Shown here in pieces: positions 13,335-26,311 of a stretch of DNA of 64,000 nt (the first letter of the stretch is position 1; each line of letters starts with the position of its first letter). The notes under the pieces are model-generated. The model had not been told where the DNA came from and made no database searches. It worked only from the letters and a program-made list of their open reading frames with translations. A program made the position numbers and the translations under genes. Source of the DNA: Acanthaster planci (lineage: Eukaryota > Echinodermata > Asteroidea > Valvatida > Acanthasteridae); the NCBI RefSeq assembly GCF_001949145.1, contig NW_019091719.1, positions 62,001-126,000 on the forward strand, written 5' to 3'.

Positions 13335-16300
13335 TCTTAATCTTAAAATATGTGTACAATTTAAAGAGCCACGCAAGATATATTTTTTAACTTACCTGTG
13401 CACACGACCAGTGATTGCAAAATACATCTTGACGTGATACGTATCACTTGGTCCCTTTTTTCCACTATTTATTTTGCCATTTTTAAGGGCATTTAGGTGC
13501 CTTGTCGATTTGTATGCTAATGTGAATTGGCATACATGTACGCTTATAAGCTGAAGTGTGAAATCATTTGGGGAAGAAAGCCTGTGTTAACGTCTGTTTC
13601 AGCACCCAGAATTTTGGATAGTTTGCTCTCTGAAATTATTGTCCTTTTCCTCGGTGTGATTCATTTTCTCCGTTTATGACAGTACGGCCGGTCAAGTGAG
13701 CGAACATTTTGAAGTATTCGGAAATTTTGGTTTGCAATTTGAGCAGAATACCCCCCCATCTGAGCGGAAGTTATCCCAGTGGGAGAAAGAGGAGCATTTT
13801 GCCCGCATTTTCTTAACCAGAGAACAAAGGAATGTCCGCACTAAGTACTGGTGCATGTACTAATGGGTGTGTTTGCGCATGAGAGTTGAAAGACACACCC
13901 AAGGTTGGTTACATGCATGCAAGCTGCACGCAAAATGAGAGTTGTTTTTGTTTGTTGAAAGCTGGAGCTTGCGGCTCGTCTTCTCCTTGCAAATCTGCCT
14001 CCGAGGTGAGTCAACAGCATCGGCGTTGACCAGTGTCATTGCTTGTCTCGTCTGTTTATTCAAGGCATTTGGTTGCCCAACTGTGACAATTTCCCCATGT
14101 CATCCAGCTATCACTTAAGTTAATGTTCAGGCCGTATTTGATCCTTCTTACCGTGTCTGTCTCTTCCCCCTCCCCCCCCATTCCTTTCCCCCCCCTTGAG
14201 CGTAGCGTTCCAGTAATAAATATCCCTGCCGCTTTTGAACAAGCAGTGCAGGTTGCCCGGTAGCTGAACAGTAAACACTGAAATCAAACTGAGTGGAAGA
14301 GGTCCATTTAGGGTTGTGGATCGTGACTTCAGTCGTCCTGGAGCCAAATTTGTTACGAAGGCGTAACCACCATAACCTAGGGAATCTCGGGGATTGTCAT
14401 CAACGTATTTCAGATCATCTGCTGTGTTCTGAAGTAGCGGATGCTGCTACTTTTGTGTATTTAGTTTTCTTTGATTAATTTGTACTTGAGGCTAAGAAAT
14501 GGATTTTTTTTCCCCAGTGTCATTTTCCCACTCCATGTGGGCATTTTTCCTGGAATCATATTGATTACGCGGGTGGGGGGAAGGATGGTTCAATTGAAAT
14601 TGACCCGTTTGAGCTTTTGCCACAGGAGGTTGGTACTGCCCGTGGGACATACAGTGTACATGTTCTCTGTGAGGTATGGTGCTAGGCCCATGGTAATTAC
14701 TGATTGTTTTAGTTTGTCTTTGCAAAGCGCAGGACTTTATTGGCAATAGGATTACTGGATGTGGCTGTGTACCAGTACATCAAGTGGCACCATCTGTGGT
14801 GTGGATTTTATAGACTTGTTTGCTTATAGGAGCCTTATATTAAAGCATGGATGCTTCCATTTCATAAAGGGGAGGTTGTGTCAATTTGTGCACATTTCTT
14901 CGTTATTTTGCTCCTTTTTTTGGTTTCTTTTTTTGTCTCATGATGTTTTGGGTTTTGGATGTTTGTTTTAATTTCTGTGCTAAGCTGTACCAGCACGTTG
15001 ATAGTACGGCGAAGCCCCAGCGCGGAGTGATGGAGTGAGGGGAATGTGGGTTGGGGGCAGGGCTTGGGGAGAGGGGAGGGATGCCTCTCTTTGGATAGAA
15101 TTTGGTGCCTGGTACATGTAGGCCTGTCCTGGGTACCCGGGTGCCCACCCGTCGATATCACAACCGCGTTCCTTTTTTTTCAGGCCAGTTACCAGTTAAA
15201 AACGAAAGGGACAGGTGTATTTCAACAAATGGACTTCTTAAAATTACGATATTCCTTTGTACCAGTACACGCAGTACACGACCCTTCATCACAGTTGGTT
15301 ATGGACGTTTCTTTATTCTTTTCGGAGTTCCCTTTAGTTTTTACAGACCATCAGGGCAGAATGTGGGTTTCGCCAAATCCCAAATTTTACTGTATCAGTC
15401 CGTTTTTGAAAAAAAAAAAGTTTTGGGTGAGTGCACCCAACGCTGTGCTGATTACCTTGCCCTGCTTCAGTAGTAGTTTCTTCATTGCAGGATCTCTTTG
15501 GATCCATAATGGCAAGGTCTTTGTCTAATCAGATGGTATTTTTTATCCACATACATGTATGGCTTCTTGTGCATATTACCTTAAGCATTCTCTGCACATT
15601 GACGTCATTTGTCACTTGGAGACTTCAGCTTGTCATCTTTATTTCACAGTAACGCAGAAAACAAAACTCTACTAAAACCAAAAGAGACACTCTTGCACCG
15701 TTGCCATGGTTGCAGGAAATCAGGAGCTGTAATTATACTAAAAACACAAATAAAGAAAACAAAAATGCCGCAGGTAGATACACAGCAGATGTTGTTTTTT
15801 TAAGAAATCAATCAAGGAGTGTCTCAATCTTCTTGCCAGGGGTAAATCCAGGAATTTTTCCAAGGGGAGGGGGCCAGATGGAAGATTTTTTTAATGTCTC
15901 ATTTTAGCGTACAAGCGGAAACGATGATGAAACATGATACATGACTTACACTGTTGACCGTGATATTGGTGCATTTTTTATGATTTTCGCTGCCTTTATC
16001 TTTTTCTTTTTTTTGTCTCAGAGCCGGAGGGGATGGTTTCAAACTCAAAGTGAGTCCATAGAATCACATTTACTCATGTAACATAAAAGAAAATAGTCCA
16101 AAATTTCATGGTTATTGAGAACATTGTTTTCCTGTACGTGTATGGACGGTAAGTGTCCCGAGGTAAAAAGGAAATACATTTGAACTGCAGTTAAAAGGTG
16201 TGTGCATAGGGCCGTACACATGTACATGTACATGTAGGTGCATGCACGTACATGTACATGTACCATCATACAGTGCTTCCTAAAACTCTGCCAATGAACA

Positions 16301-17904
16301 CCAGCAGCTCTGCTCTGAGCAGTACCATGTACCAATGTACCAATAACCATCCTTTTGTGGGAACTCACTGCATGTACGCACAGGGGTATATGGGTTTCTG
16401 TAGCCGGACATGCTGAGCATGAGTGACTGATTTCTGTAGGAATGCACAGTCTTTCATGGCAAGTACACCAGGCGCAGGCGCAAGCCCAGTTCAAAAACTT
16501 CCCACCAGCCTGTCTCTTCTCTGCCGGTGAGGACGCACTTCAGCTCAATTCTTTGGTACCTCGTGCATGGGCAGTACATGCACAGAGCCTGTATGCATAA
16601 TTTGCATATATTTACATACCGGTATGCACGTTGTATGCCAAAACTGAAGATCCCTTGGGATTGTCCAAAATATCATATAACCTCCAACAGGTCCTACATT
16701 TAGCTTGTGTCATTAGCAAGTAATTGCCTCCTTGGTGCTCTGCAATAGGTGATTAGGCCTCGGTTGCCATGGCAACCCAGAAATTGGCTCAGCTGTCATG
16801 GGATCCTATTATTTTGGGCCGTGCATCGGTAGGGCATCACCAGTTGGAAATTCCATTTGAGGTCCGATAATGATTGCAGCCGTACCGTAAACGAAAGGTC
16901 AGTTGAAATGGCCTTTTGTTTTGCCTTACACATGTACCTCTAAGGAACATTCAAAAGTAAAAGTGTTTCCAACTTTTCTTTTCAAAACTGTAGCTATAGG
17001 CGGGTCTGCCGAGGAAAGTGAATGAAAATTGCAATTCACAATTCAATTATTAAAAGCGGAGAAAAGATGAAACATTTCTATTTAACTCTCCAGTATCTGC
17101 TGCAGTCAGGCAAATCCTACCTTTTTTAAAACTCGACCCCCCTTACTACACTCTACATAACCATGGAGTCAAAGATTTTTTTTTTCACAATCTTTGTGAC
17201 AAGAAATTGGTGATTTCTTCCCTAGTGTGGTTCCCTGCCCCAACAGTGTTGCTCATGTTACCGGTAGGTCGGTTGATTGCCATGGTCAAAACTATCGTTT
17301 TGCCCTTTTTTCTGAGACACCAAAAACGCTGACTTTGCCCTTTAAAATGTGCTCAGTGGACAATGACCACAATAATGTACACGTACAGTACCATATTGGC
17401 AGTGAATGCCCTTGCGCATGCCAAGTTTCAAAAAGATTGGGTGTGGGACGGTTATTTTGAATCTGTCTTGCTGAAATTCTACATCCTGTTCTGAGCAAAT
17501 ATCAGCGGAGGACTGAACACCGAGAGTAAGCCTTCTATACATGTACATATATATATAGTTTGTAGCCTGACTGCGCTAAGCTGGTACATTTAGTTGTACA
17601 CAAAGAAGCGCCTTCAAATGGATGTGGAGACTATGACCTCCACCCTCTCTGGCTAAGCACATGTACCCCTCACTGCCTTGCCAGTGTCTGCCATTTATAG
17701 TCCTGGTGAACCTAGACACCTATTGAGCCTGTCTCAGGCAGGCTGTCATTGTTCTCCTCCCCTCCGGCCCCCCTCCCACAAAACTGGACAGCAGCCTGGA
17801 GGGCCAGGCCAGTTGGGGGAGGGGAGGAGAAGGGAGATGGGAATAGATGACTGCCCAGCGTGACTGAAGAGGAAGTAAGGCCTTCATGTACTGGACCTAT
17901 ACTG

Positions 17905-18087
17905 CAGGGGTGAGATTTCTCAGCTTCTTAGCTGATTTCAGCTTTTTTTTGTTTTGGATTTCAGCTGTTTTTTTTTTCCTCACTTGCTGTGTACAGAAGT
18001 ACAGGAGGTTTTCACAGTTCAGCTGCTTCTGGATGCCTTTTCTCAACTGTTTTCAGCTATTTTTATCATTGGTCAATCTCACCCCTG
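17905..18087. mobile_element. MITE with CAGGGGTG terminal inverted repeats, copy 1
   Basis: The 183-bp element starts CAGGGGTGAGATT and ends AATCTCACCCCTG, a perfect 13-bp inverted repeat. The inside is T-rich with repeated TTTCAGCT motifs and no coding capacity. The flanks ATACTG (left) and CTACTG (right) match at five of six bases and may be a target duplication. CAGGG ends occur in hAT-type elements, though an 8-bp duplication would be expected there. A second copy of nearly equal length lies at 37375-37556. Confidence 0.75.
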
Positions 18088-19242
18088 CTACTGTTAATGC
18101 GGGATCTCGGTCACTGGGGACTGCACTGCTGTTCCTTTTTGAATCATGACATTTGCGCCAAAAATTGAACCAAGGAATTCTCGGTTGTAGCTCCATGAAA
18201 TTGGCCTGTCCTCCCTCCCCATTATACCACCTTATAAATGGAAAATATCTTGCCTCTCAGCCCTGTAGGTACATGTACATGCACTGTAGATACCGGTACA
18301 TGAAAATATGTACTGCCTCGAGAAAGCAAAAATAAATAAGGGAGACCCACCAGTGGTTTTCATTTTGATTTTATTTGGTGTCTTTCCCCCTACCAGTAGT
18401 TATGTATCAGGTCTGGTTTTGTTTACAACGTGAGCAAGGTCTACACAGGCAGGCCCTCAGCTCTCTGTGAATGTTTCACTGGCTGGGCTGGCAATATGAG
18501 CAGTGACAGCAAGCAGACACTGAAATTTATGCCCTGCGTGTTTACTTGGTGGACAGTCATTTTAGCAGGCCATGGTGTTAGGTTGTGGTTATCTCTACCA
18601 TATGTTCTGGCCAGCCAGGATACCTTTTACAAAGAGCAAAACCAGATTGATGTGAGTTATGAGTGGCCCTTTCACCTTGAGGATTGTCTTCAGTCTTCAC
18701 TCTGTACTTGTCTGGAGTGCACATGTACATGTATGTATCTATGCCCCAGTCCTGGAGGCACTGGGGGGGGGAGGCAAACTTACAGTGCATCTGTTAGGGA
18801 GGACCAGTCAGAGCTAGACTTGCGGAGCAGGTTTTTGTTCCCACAACATCAGTGTCTGAACACTGTGTGTAGTCCCCACTGACACCCACACCTTACCGGT
18901 TCTGAAGTAACTCTGTCATAAACATGCGCAGTACTGATAACATGTGCAAGCTCCCAGATGAACTATCGAGTACTGCATTAACTTTGAGGTTCCATGGTTC
19001 CATGTTACTCTTACATGTGTGTGCAGGGGACATGCGTTAAACTAAAGTGACATCACACAAACTTGGATAGGGGCCTACTGTACATGTAGGCCTAGATATA
19101 CATGTACAATACATGTACATGGACTTGCACATAGCTGTACATGTACATGCAGTACATTGATGAGGAAATTCTCTCGGACTAGAGATGTGATACAGACACA
19201 TTTGAAGATGGTCACATCTATGTTATGACTGTGAATTCATTA

Positions 19243-19389
19243 GCATCAGTGGTGGACAGTGGGCTGGTAAGTAGCAATGGGAGACTGTAATGCATCAGTG
19301 GTGGACAGTGGGCTGGTAAGTAGCAATGGGAGACTGCAATGCATCAGTGGTGGACAGTGGGCTGGTAAGTAGCAATGGGAGACTGTAAT
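19243..19389. repeat. 49-bp tandem repeat, three near-identical copies
   Basis: Units begin GCATCAGTGGTGGACAGTGG at 19243, 19292 and 19341. They differ at only one or two bases (ACTGTAAT versus ACTGCAAT), so the array is recent. Each unit contains GGTAAGT. Confidence 0.95.
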
Positions 19390-22300
19390 GGGGCAAGACC
19401 TATCACAAATCCTCTGCATAAGTGCAAGCTAAAGATTAAGACAGAAGCCACATCAGTGCCCCTCCCAGATGCAAGATTTCAGTGGGATGTGTTGCAACAT
19501 TGACACAATCCTACATGCACCTCGTGCACGCAAATGCTGTTTTTTTTCTGTTGTTTTTCTCTGTTCCCAGGGCAACTGTCCCTAATTGGTTCCCTCACAA
19601 TAGGCTGCCCACCCACTCCCACGTTGGGTGTTTGTGGAGCTATTTTTCTTCCCGTCTTTTGAGAGAAAAAGAATTCATCATTCATGAACCTCTCAAATTG
19701 CAAAACATTGGTCGTAATTCATGGATCCAGTTTTCTGAAATAAGCATACAGGTAATCATGAGACTATTGTGCCTGTACTTACAAAAGAAAATGGGTATCA
19801 GCCAAACACAGAACACAGTACAACGTATTTGAAGATACCATTTCTAAATTAAGAGTATGGACATTCTCAGATTAACAATAGCCTCTCCACGACGGCTCAC
19901 ACAAGGCACGTAGTGCTTGGTCATATGATAAAATGTAAACATCTCCCGACCAGCCCAGGTGCATGATGGTATTGTTTACAACTCTCTCGCTCTCTGGATC
20001 GGCTGCTCACGACAATCTCGTCCGCGACGGCATGAAATATTTAACCCAGGCGTGCCAGCTCCTTGCTGAGGGAAGTAAACCCATTTTCTCAATTACGGGC
20101 CATGAAGGCTCAGGCGCGATGACTGGGCTGTTGTCGCAGTCTGCGTCTCTCGCTGTCGGAGATGATAATTACTCCCGGGAGCAATACAAGGAATGCTTTC
20201 CACCCCCCCTTCCTCCCTCCCTCCCCTGACAAGAAGAGGAACCTTTGCCGACTGTTTGTGTTTGTGTGGGCGTTGGGTTGAAGAGTAGAGGATAGCGGGG
20301 AATGGACTGGAAATAGGGATTTCGGGGAAGATTAGGGGGCCCGGCCAAGAGGAAAGACACTTTGGTCAAGGTTTGATCAGTTGTGTGTATACATAATCTG
20401 ATCACCCCAAAAACACGGCCTGTTTTTGTTTAGTGCGTAGGATGGGTCATCTGAAAGGATCTATGCAATGCAGTTGTTTTTCTGGGTCACTGATACCCAA
20501 CTTTGTGTCGCAATCTTATTTTCAGGTTTTGTTGTGCTTTACAACGTGTCATGCTGACAGTATCAGTCCATGTGCAAATGTGTTCAGAGTTTGCCAGATC
20601 GCAGTGTGTCAAAAGTGAGCACAAGATTTGCATAAAGCCATGGCAGAAGTGAGAAAGGCTTTGCTCGCAAAATAAAGAGCTGCAGTCAAAGCATCACTTT
20701 TGGGAGTTTACAAAAGCATCGATCCAAACTTCGTAGCCTGCCATTTACAACATGTACTGTAGCGCATGCGCATGGACATGTACAGGTCTGCCCTCTCGAC
20801 CCTCGCTGAGGAATGGTTGTGGCTGCGAATGGTGTGGCAAACAGGATAAACAGGTCCTGTCGCAAACGAACCCCAGATTACCTCGCCTCGGCCAAGCTAG
20901 CCTCTTCACAATCTACGTTAACTGCCTGTAATCCACCTGCATGCGCGCCAACAACGGCCAGCACAGGAGAAGGGGGGAGGAAGAGTACACACGTCAGTTT
21001 GTTTTTTGGCGGAAATGAAGAAAGGCACACCGCTGTTTGCACAGAGCTGTTTTTTTTTCCCTTGGCCCTGCTGTACCAAATGTCAGTACCGTGTGGATAT
21101 TAAGTTGGCTTGATTAAAGGGGGAATTTATGAGGACTTCCATCTGAGTCATGCCTCACTTGCCCCAGCATGCACAGGACTGGTTACAGTACAGGTATGGT
21201 AACCTGAATACTTGACATTGGTCTGCCTAGTAGACTGTGGATGAATGATGCACACCGTGTATAGTGGCAGTACATGAATGTGTACATATATTCCAAACCC
21301 TCTGAATATTATAATAGAGTCCCCTAACATGGCGCACTTCAGCTTTCACTTGACTTTCCTCATACAGTGTTACCGAACGTCTTTTTGAAAAAACTTCGAT
21401 TTCATTTGGTCAAGTACTGGTATCATGTCCTTCATAATGCATGCTGTTAACCCTCTGTGAACAGTTCCAGTGCCATGAAATTTCGTCTTAAATTAAAAAA
21501 CAGCAGCGTGCGGACATCGGGCAAGAATGAGTGTGCCCTACAACATGGCTGAATTGCAAACAATTCTCAGAAAATCCTGCATAATAATTCAAGAAGTTCT
21601 TTAAAGATGAGAAATTCCTTACCGCATGTACATGTACCAGACCATAAGTATTTTAGAAAATTGTTTTCGGAGTTTTGAGCACACTTAAAAGCCCCCATTT
21701 TGCACTTTAGAAAAGATCGGAAAATCGAACCAAAAAAAGTTCAGCGCAACTTTGTAGTGGGTGAGTAAAGTGAGGATTTTGGAATCAGAATATTCGAGGT
21801 TTGATGAAATTTCACACATATTGAAATTTTTGGTAAAAGTATTTTTCAGGCAAGGGACTAGAAGTGAAAAATCAAAGTGCGCGACCAAGGGGCTGTGCCA
21901 TGTACATCAAACAACACAGGACATGTACGTCTCATGGAAAGTACAAATCTGACTTCTGAGTCCACGACATTTTAAGAATATCCAGAGGGCTGCTGTATCT
22001 TTGAGAAGCTGGGGCACACGTACTGGTACATGGGTGTAGTTTTCCCAGGTAAAGGTTAATGCACCAATTCACCCAGATTCTGTTTTTCTCTGACAAAACA
22101 AGCCACATGTACATGTATGCTCCTTAAAAAGGAGGCATCTTTCATGAGATGAATTTCCGTGCAGGAAGCGGTAATGGGGATAAACGAAGGTGGCCATGAA
22201 GTGTCTTGCCATTTGGTGATCAGTGGCACATACTGCACCCCGAGTTTTGGGCTGAAGTTTTATTCCCTCATAAAATGGAGAATGGAATCGACTGTATAAT

Positions 22301-22739
22301 TGGAACCGGGACAAAAAAGACCCATAGAAGGGCTTGCGGAAGTTCTGAATTCAGAAGTATAATGTAAACAGTGGTTATCATTCCCCGCCACCAGTGGGTA
22401 CGGTACATGACAAGTGTACAAGAAAAAAAAAAAAGACACGAGTCACTTCAATCGAAATGGGATAGGCGCGTGTGCATAATATGCTTCAAGAAAATCTTCA
22501 TGACCCCCCTGAAGGAGAACCATAATGTTTGATGAACATCTGACAGTTGTTGGACACCGGCGTGTTGTTGATCACAACGTCAGAGTGGACACCGAAGACC
22601 AGTGATTGAGAATATACCCTGTCGCATCTTGCTCACAGGAGCCTTGAACAGGTACAGGCAAGGACAGTTTTTTCACACTCTCTTCTTGTGCATCTTTCCA
22701 TCTTCTTCAATCTACATGTGACAACTGCTTAAAACCCTT

Positions 22740-23260
22740 TTGGAGTTGAGTGCACTCAAAATTGCACTTTTTTAGATGTTAAAGTCTAAGCTATTCTGGA
22801 CAAGTGAGGGCGCTGTAAGTCGGAACGACAAGTGTTCAGTTTGCATGCTTTCATGTTCACATTCTTAACCCCGTATTTGCCCTCAGAAAGCATTTCTTAG
22901 AAAAGGTTGCCTGCTGGTTATTGCCATATATGGTACTAAACGGCAAAAGCGAAAGCAAATGCAAATTTATGTCGTTTTCAACTGGAGCAAAATCTCGCTG
23001 AAAGTTGTCGTAACGTCAAATTTGCTTTGCTTTTGCATTTGCCTGAAGTATTGGTATGAACCGGCCTTTACACGGCAGTTGCCAAATGGAAACTTACTAC
23101 AGCAACCTATCGAAAAACAACAAATCTGGCGTCCTTTTGGTCACAGATTAACGCAGTATTGAGGTTCATTGCCTAGGATGACATCACGGTTTTGCTCATA
23201 TACAAATTTGCATTAACATTAAAACCAGAACTGCTCAAATCCTTGGATTAAAATTGCAAA
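22740..23260 (+). repeat. Dispersed GAGGGCGCTGT repeat, copy 2, interrupted by another element
   Basis: This copy matches 955-1360 in blocks (AAGTGAGGGCGCTGT, GAAAAGGTTGCCTGCT, ATTGAGGTTCATTGCCT). Between those blocks lies extra sequence of about 140 bp ending GGTATGAACCGGCC, which resembles a separate MITE-like family at 5617 and 49048. Confidence 0.65.
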
Positions 23261-23334
23261 ACTTAGCTTGAGCGTTAACTGAAACGCATGCAATGTCAAC
23301 GTTTGTAGTAAAATACATGTAAATGCTGTACCAG

Positions 23335-24460
23335 ATGTACATGTATGGTCTCTGTAAACTCTTGATTCTTAGCCACTTTGAAAGAGCTCACTTTCAAAGT
23401 TCAGAAATACATGCAGTATGCTATTTCACTTTCTGCAGATGTTATATACAACTTTACGACCTGTTGTTCCCACAAAGACACAAGTTTAAACACAGAGTCA
23501 AAACGCAGAGCCAAACTCAACCAGGCACTTTTTGGTGTAATCAGGTTTTCCAGACCCAACAAACAAAAATTGGTTAGTCGTCACTTTGACACATTTGCCT
23601 CTGCCCTTACTGCTCGCTTCTGGAGGCGGCAGCCAAGTTGTTTTTCATTTATGTAAATTTCTGCCATAATTATGTCTTTGACAACCCTCCTCCAAAGTCC
23701 ATGCGTACATTGCATCAATGGATGACGCAGGTGACCCGTGCTACTTACGTGTACATGTACGTGTACTCTTAACACATTGCACAAGAACTGGACATAAACA
23801 TGTTATGTAACACAGTGAAAGCTCACCTGTACACAAGGTCGAAGTATACATGTATGTGTAAAGGTGCATAGTCAACATTTTTGGTAAACTAATTGCATTA
23901 CGGTACATGATCTCTTCAATTCTGGTTTTGTTTTGTTTTTTTGGCCACTTTGAATGAGCTAAATTTTAAAATTCCTATATATGTGTATAACGCTATATGC
24001 GTGTACGTACAGTATACAATTGAATTTTTCACTTTATGCAAGTGTTGCTATTGATAACAACTTGTAGACCTGTTTCTACCAAAGGTTTCTTAACATGCCA
24101 AGACACGGAAATGCAGGTTTTTGTTCAATCAATTTTATTGTCCTAATCCATCAAGCAAAAGCGAGTAAGTCGTCACTTGGACGCATTTGCCAAGCTGTCA
24201 GTACTCCTCATTTCAGAAGGTGGCAGCAAAGTAGTTTCTTTCATTCATGCAAATTTCTGTCACCAGTATGTCTTTGACGACTTTCCCAGAAAACCTATGG
24301 GCACAGTGTGTCAGTGGTTGACGTAGGTGAGGTCATGTCACTCACCTCTCAAGGGCGTCACGTGCACACATGTACTCTTTGCGTACCGCACAAGAACAGG
24401 ACATAAATATCTGATGTAACATATCATGATACATGTAGCTCACCTTGATGAAAGGTCTGA
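23335..24460 (+). repeat. Tandem duplication of an approximately 0.5-kb block
   Basis: Copy 1 (about 23335-23852) and copy 2 (about 23901-24460) share, in the same order, GCCACTTTGAA, GTCGTCACTT, CACATTTGCC or CGCATTTGCC, GGCAGC, ATGTCTTTGAC, GCACAAGAAC, GGACATAAA and AGCTCACCT. They have diverged by substitutions and small indels. No shared open frame is kept, so this is a non-coding repeat. Confidence 0.8.
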
Positions 24461-25103
24461 TTTGAAGAGTTGCAAATTAATCAGCTTTTTAGGACTTAGT
24501 GACTTCACAGCAGGGACGAACGGAAAGAGCAGTTGTGTTTCTGTACCTGACCCAGTTATCCATTTATTTCCTGAAGTTGTACTATAGTACCTGTACTGCC
24601 CGGTTGATCATTTTTATGGAAACGGTGCATTATACATGTTCAATTATCGTGAATTATTATCGGTACCTGACCCAACTCAGAAAATTGCCAAGAAACAACA
24701 TGTACTTCTTTTTATTGAAAAAGTGAATTATCAATAAAAAAAATCACAATTTGTGGTGCCATCTTCAGTGCATAATTGTCCGATTAGAAATTACTTTGAA
24801 AACTCATAGTTTGAATAACTTACATGTAGCTTTCTTACAATGCATGCGTTTGCCCACAACCATCTGCTTTTTAAATTGTGACATCTTTCAACCAGTGATT
24901 GAGATGCACCATGTGGCATCAATGGGCACAGTAATTAAATCTGACATTCTCTCCCATGTTCTTACCAGTGGGTGGCACATTCACACACACACAAATTCTA
25001 CCAACCTCCTACCCTCACTGATTTCTTTTAATAGCAGTAGTCGTCAGCAACAATACATACTACGTTTGTACTTCATCTTGTGTACACTGTATGCACCGTT
25101 TTA

Positions 25104-25355
25104 CTGGTGGAGTCAGGTTGGCGTTGTGCTGCTTTCCTCACCTTCTACCTCTGGGGGCCTGGGTTCGAATCCGGCTCGGTCCACATGTGGATTGGGTTTT
25201 TAGTCCCTACCTGAGTCCGTGGGTTTCCCCCCGAAGCATTTATCCGAGGTTTTCCTCCCATTCCTTAGAACTGAACATCTCTCCACTGTCTTCTTCACTC
25301 ATTATCATCCGGTCATTGGCGTTAAATGCACCGTTTGATGATGAGACGTAAATTT
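25104..25355 (+). mobile_element. tRNA-derived SINE
   Basis: A pol III B-box, GGTTCGAATCC, lies at 25162-25172 about 40 bp after an A-box-like stretch. It is followed by a body with CCGTGGGTTTCCCCCCG, GGTTTTCCTCCCA and ATGATGAGACG, a layout I know from tRNA-derived SINEs of marine invertebrates. The boundaries are approximate and no target duplication was identified. Confidence 0.7.
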
Positions 25356-26311
25356 TAGAAAAAGTTAATACACTTGATCTCATCTCACACACTCAAGGCT
25401 AAGCTCTCTACCTTTTTAAATACTACGGAAATCCTTTCATAACTTGCTGATGAATGTTGAAGGACTGATTACCCCAAGTGTGCAGAAATTACATTTGCAT
25501 GTTTACAAAGACTCTTGCTAAGTTGTTTTCCTTCACTAGAGACACTTATTACTTTTTCTTCTTATTTGTTATTTCTTTTTTTTTTAAACCAAACCTAAAC
25601 TGTGCTCAAACATGGGATTTTGTGAATGCCATTTCTGTATGCATGTACATCCTGGCTAACCAAACCTAATACTGTACTAGAGCCAACCAAATCAAAGCAG
25701 ATCTAAGCAACATACGAGTACCCTCTTCAAACAAGAAGAAGAGAAAAAAAATGGCAGAAACTCCTTATGTACAAACCAACTGAAATTACAGTTTTTGTTT
25801 ATCAAACATTTTACTGTTCATGTGCCGCAAAGACCAGTTTTGATGAACTCACCCCCCTGGATTTTTACGGGTAATTGCTTGAAGTCTCGAGTATCTCAAA
25901 CCAGCACAACTATAGAAAGAGCCGGACCCATGCAAACACTCCCACATCTCCGATTGCAATCAGCGCCAGTGCCACCGTATTAACAAGTCCCACATGGCAA
26001 TGCAATCATGCTGGCTACGGACATTGCCCACTAATAGCCAGACAGGTAATACGCCGAAAGACGGTATCGTAATGCAATATGCTGTTCGGCCCGCTGTATA
26101 CATCTATAAGTATTCTAGCAGATGAGCGTTTTCTAGTTACGGTCTTTAATTGGAGCATGATCCCTTGAGTTCTTTGTACACGTGCATATACATGCATGAG
26201 TATTATACGGCAGTGCATCCATGCGTACAATAAGTGTGATTGCTAGTGGCTCATAATCAATGAATACCTGTACATGTGCTATGAGAGCATTGTTACATGT
26301 ATCCATGTTTT

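Noticed and set aside
15046-15528. 160-codon open frame on +
   Set aside because: No recognisable domain, phenylalanine-rich from T-runs, and no supporting splice or start context.
16045-16494. 149-codon open frame on minus strand
   Set aside because: Much of it is His/Val/Met/Tyr low complexity from ACATGT repeats; no domain.
18430-18882. 150-codon open frame on +
   Set aside because: No homology recognised; the end crosses a TACATGTA run and a poly-G tract, so it is probably chance.
19963-20229. Possible coding exon (88-codon frame)
   Set aside because: No family match and no clear acceptor or donor; kept only as unique sequence of possible regulatory interest.
25150-25185. Candidate tRNA gene from the GGTTCGAATCC box
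   Set aside because: No cloverleaf with acceptor stem can be drawn; the context fits a tRNA-derived SINE.
24751-25203. 150-codon open frame on +
   Set aside because: It overlaps the tRNA-derived SINE at 25104 and has no protein family features.
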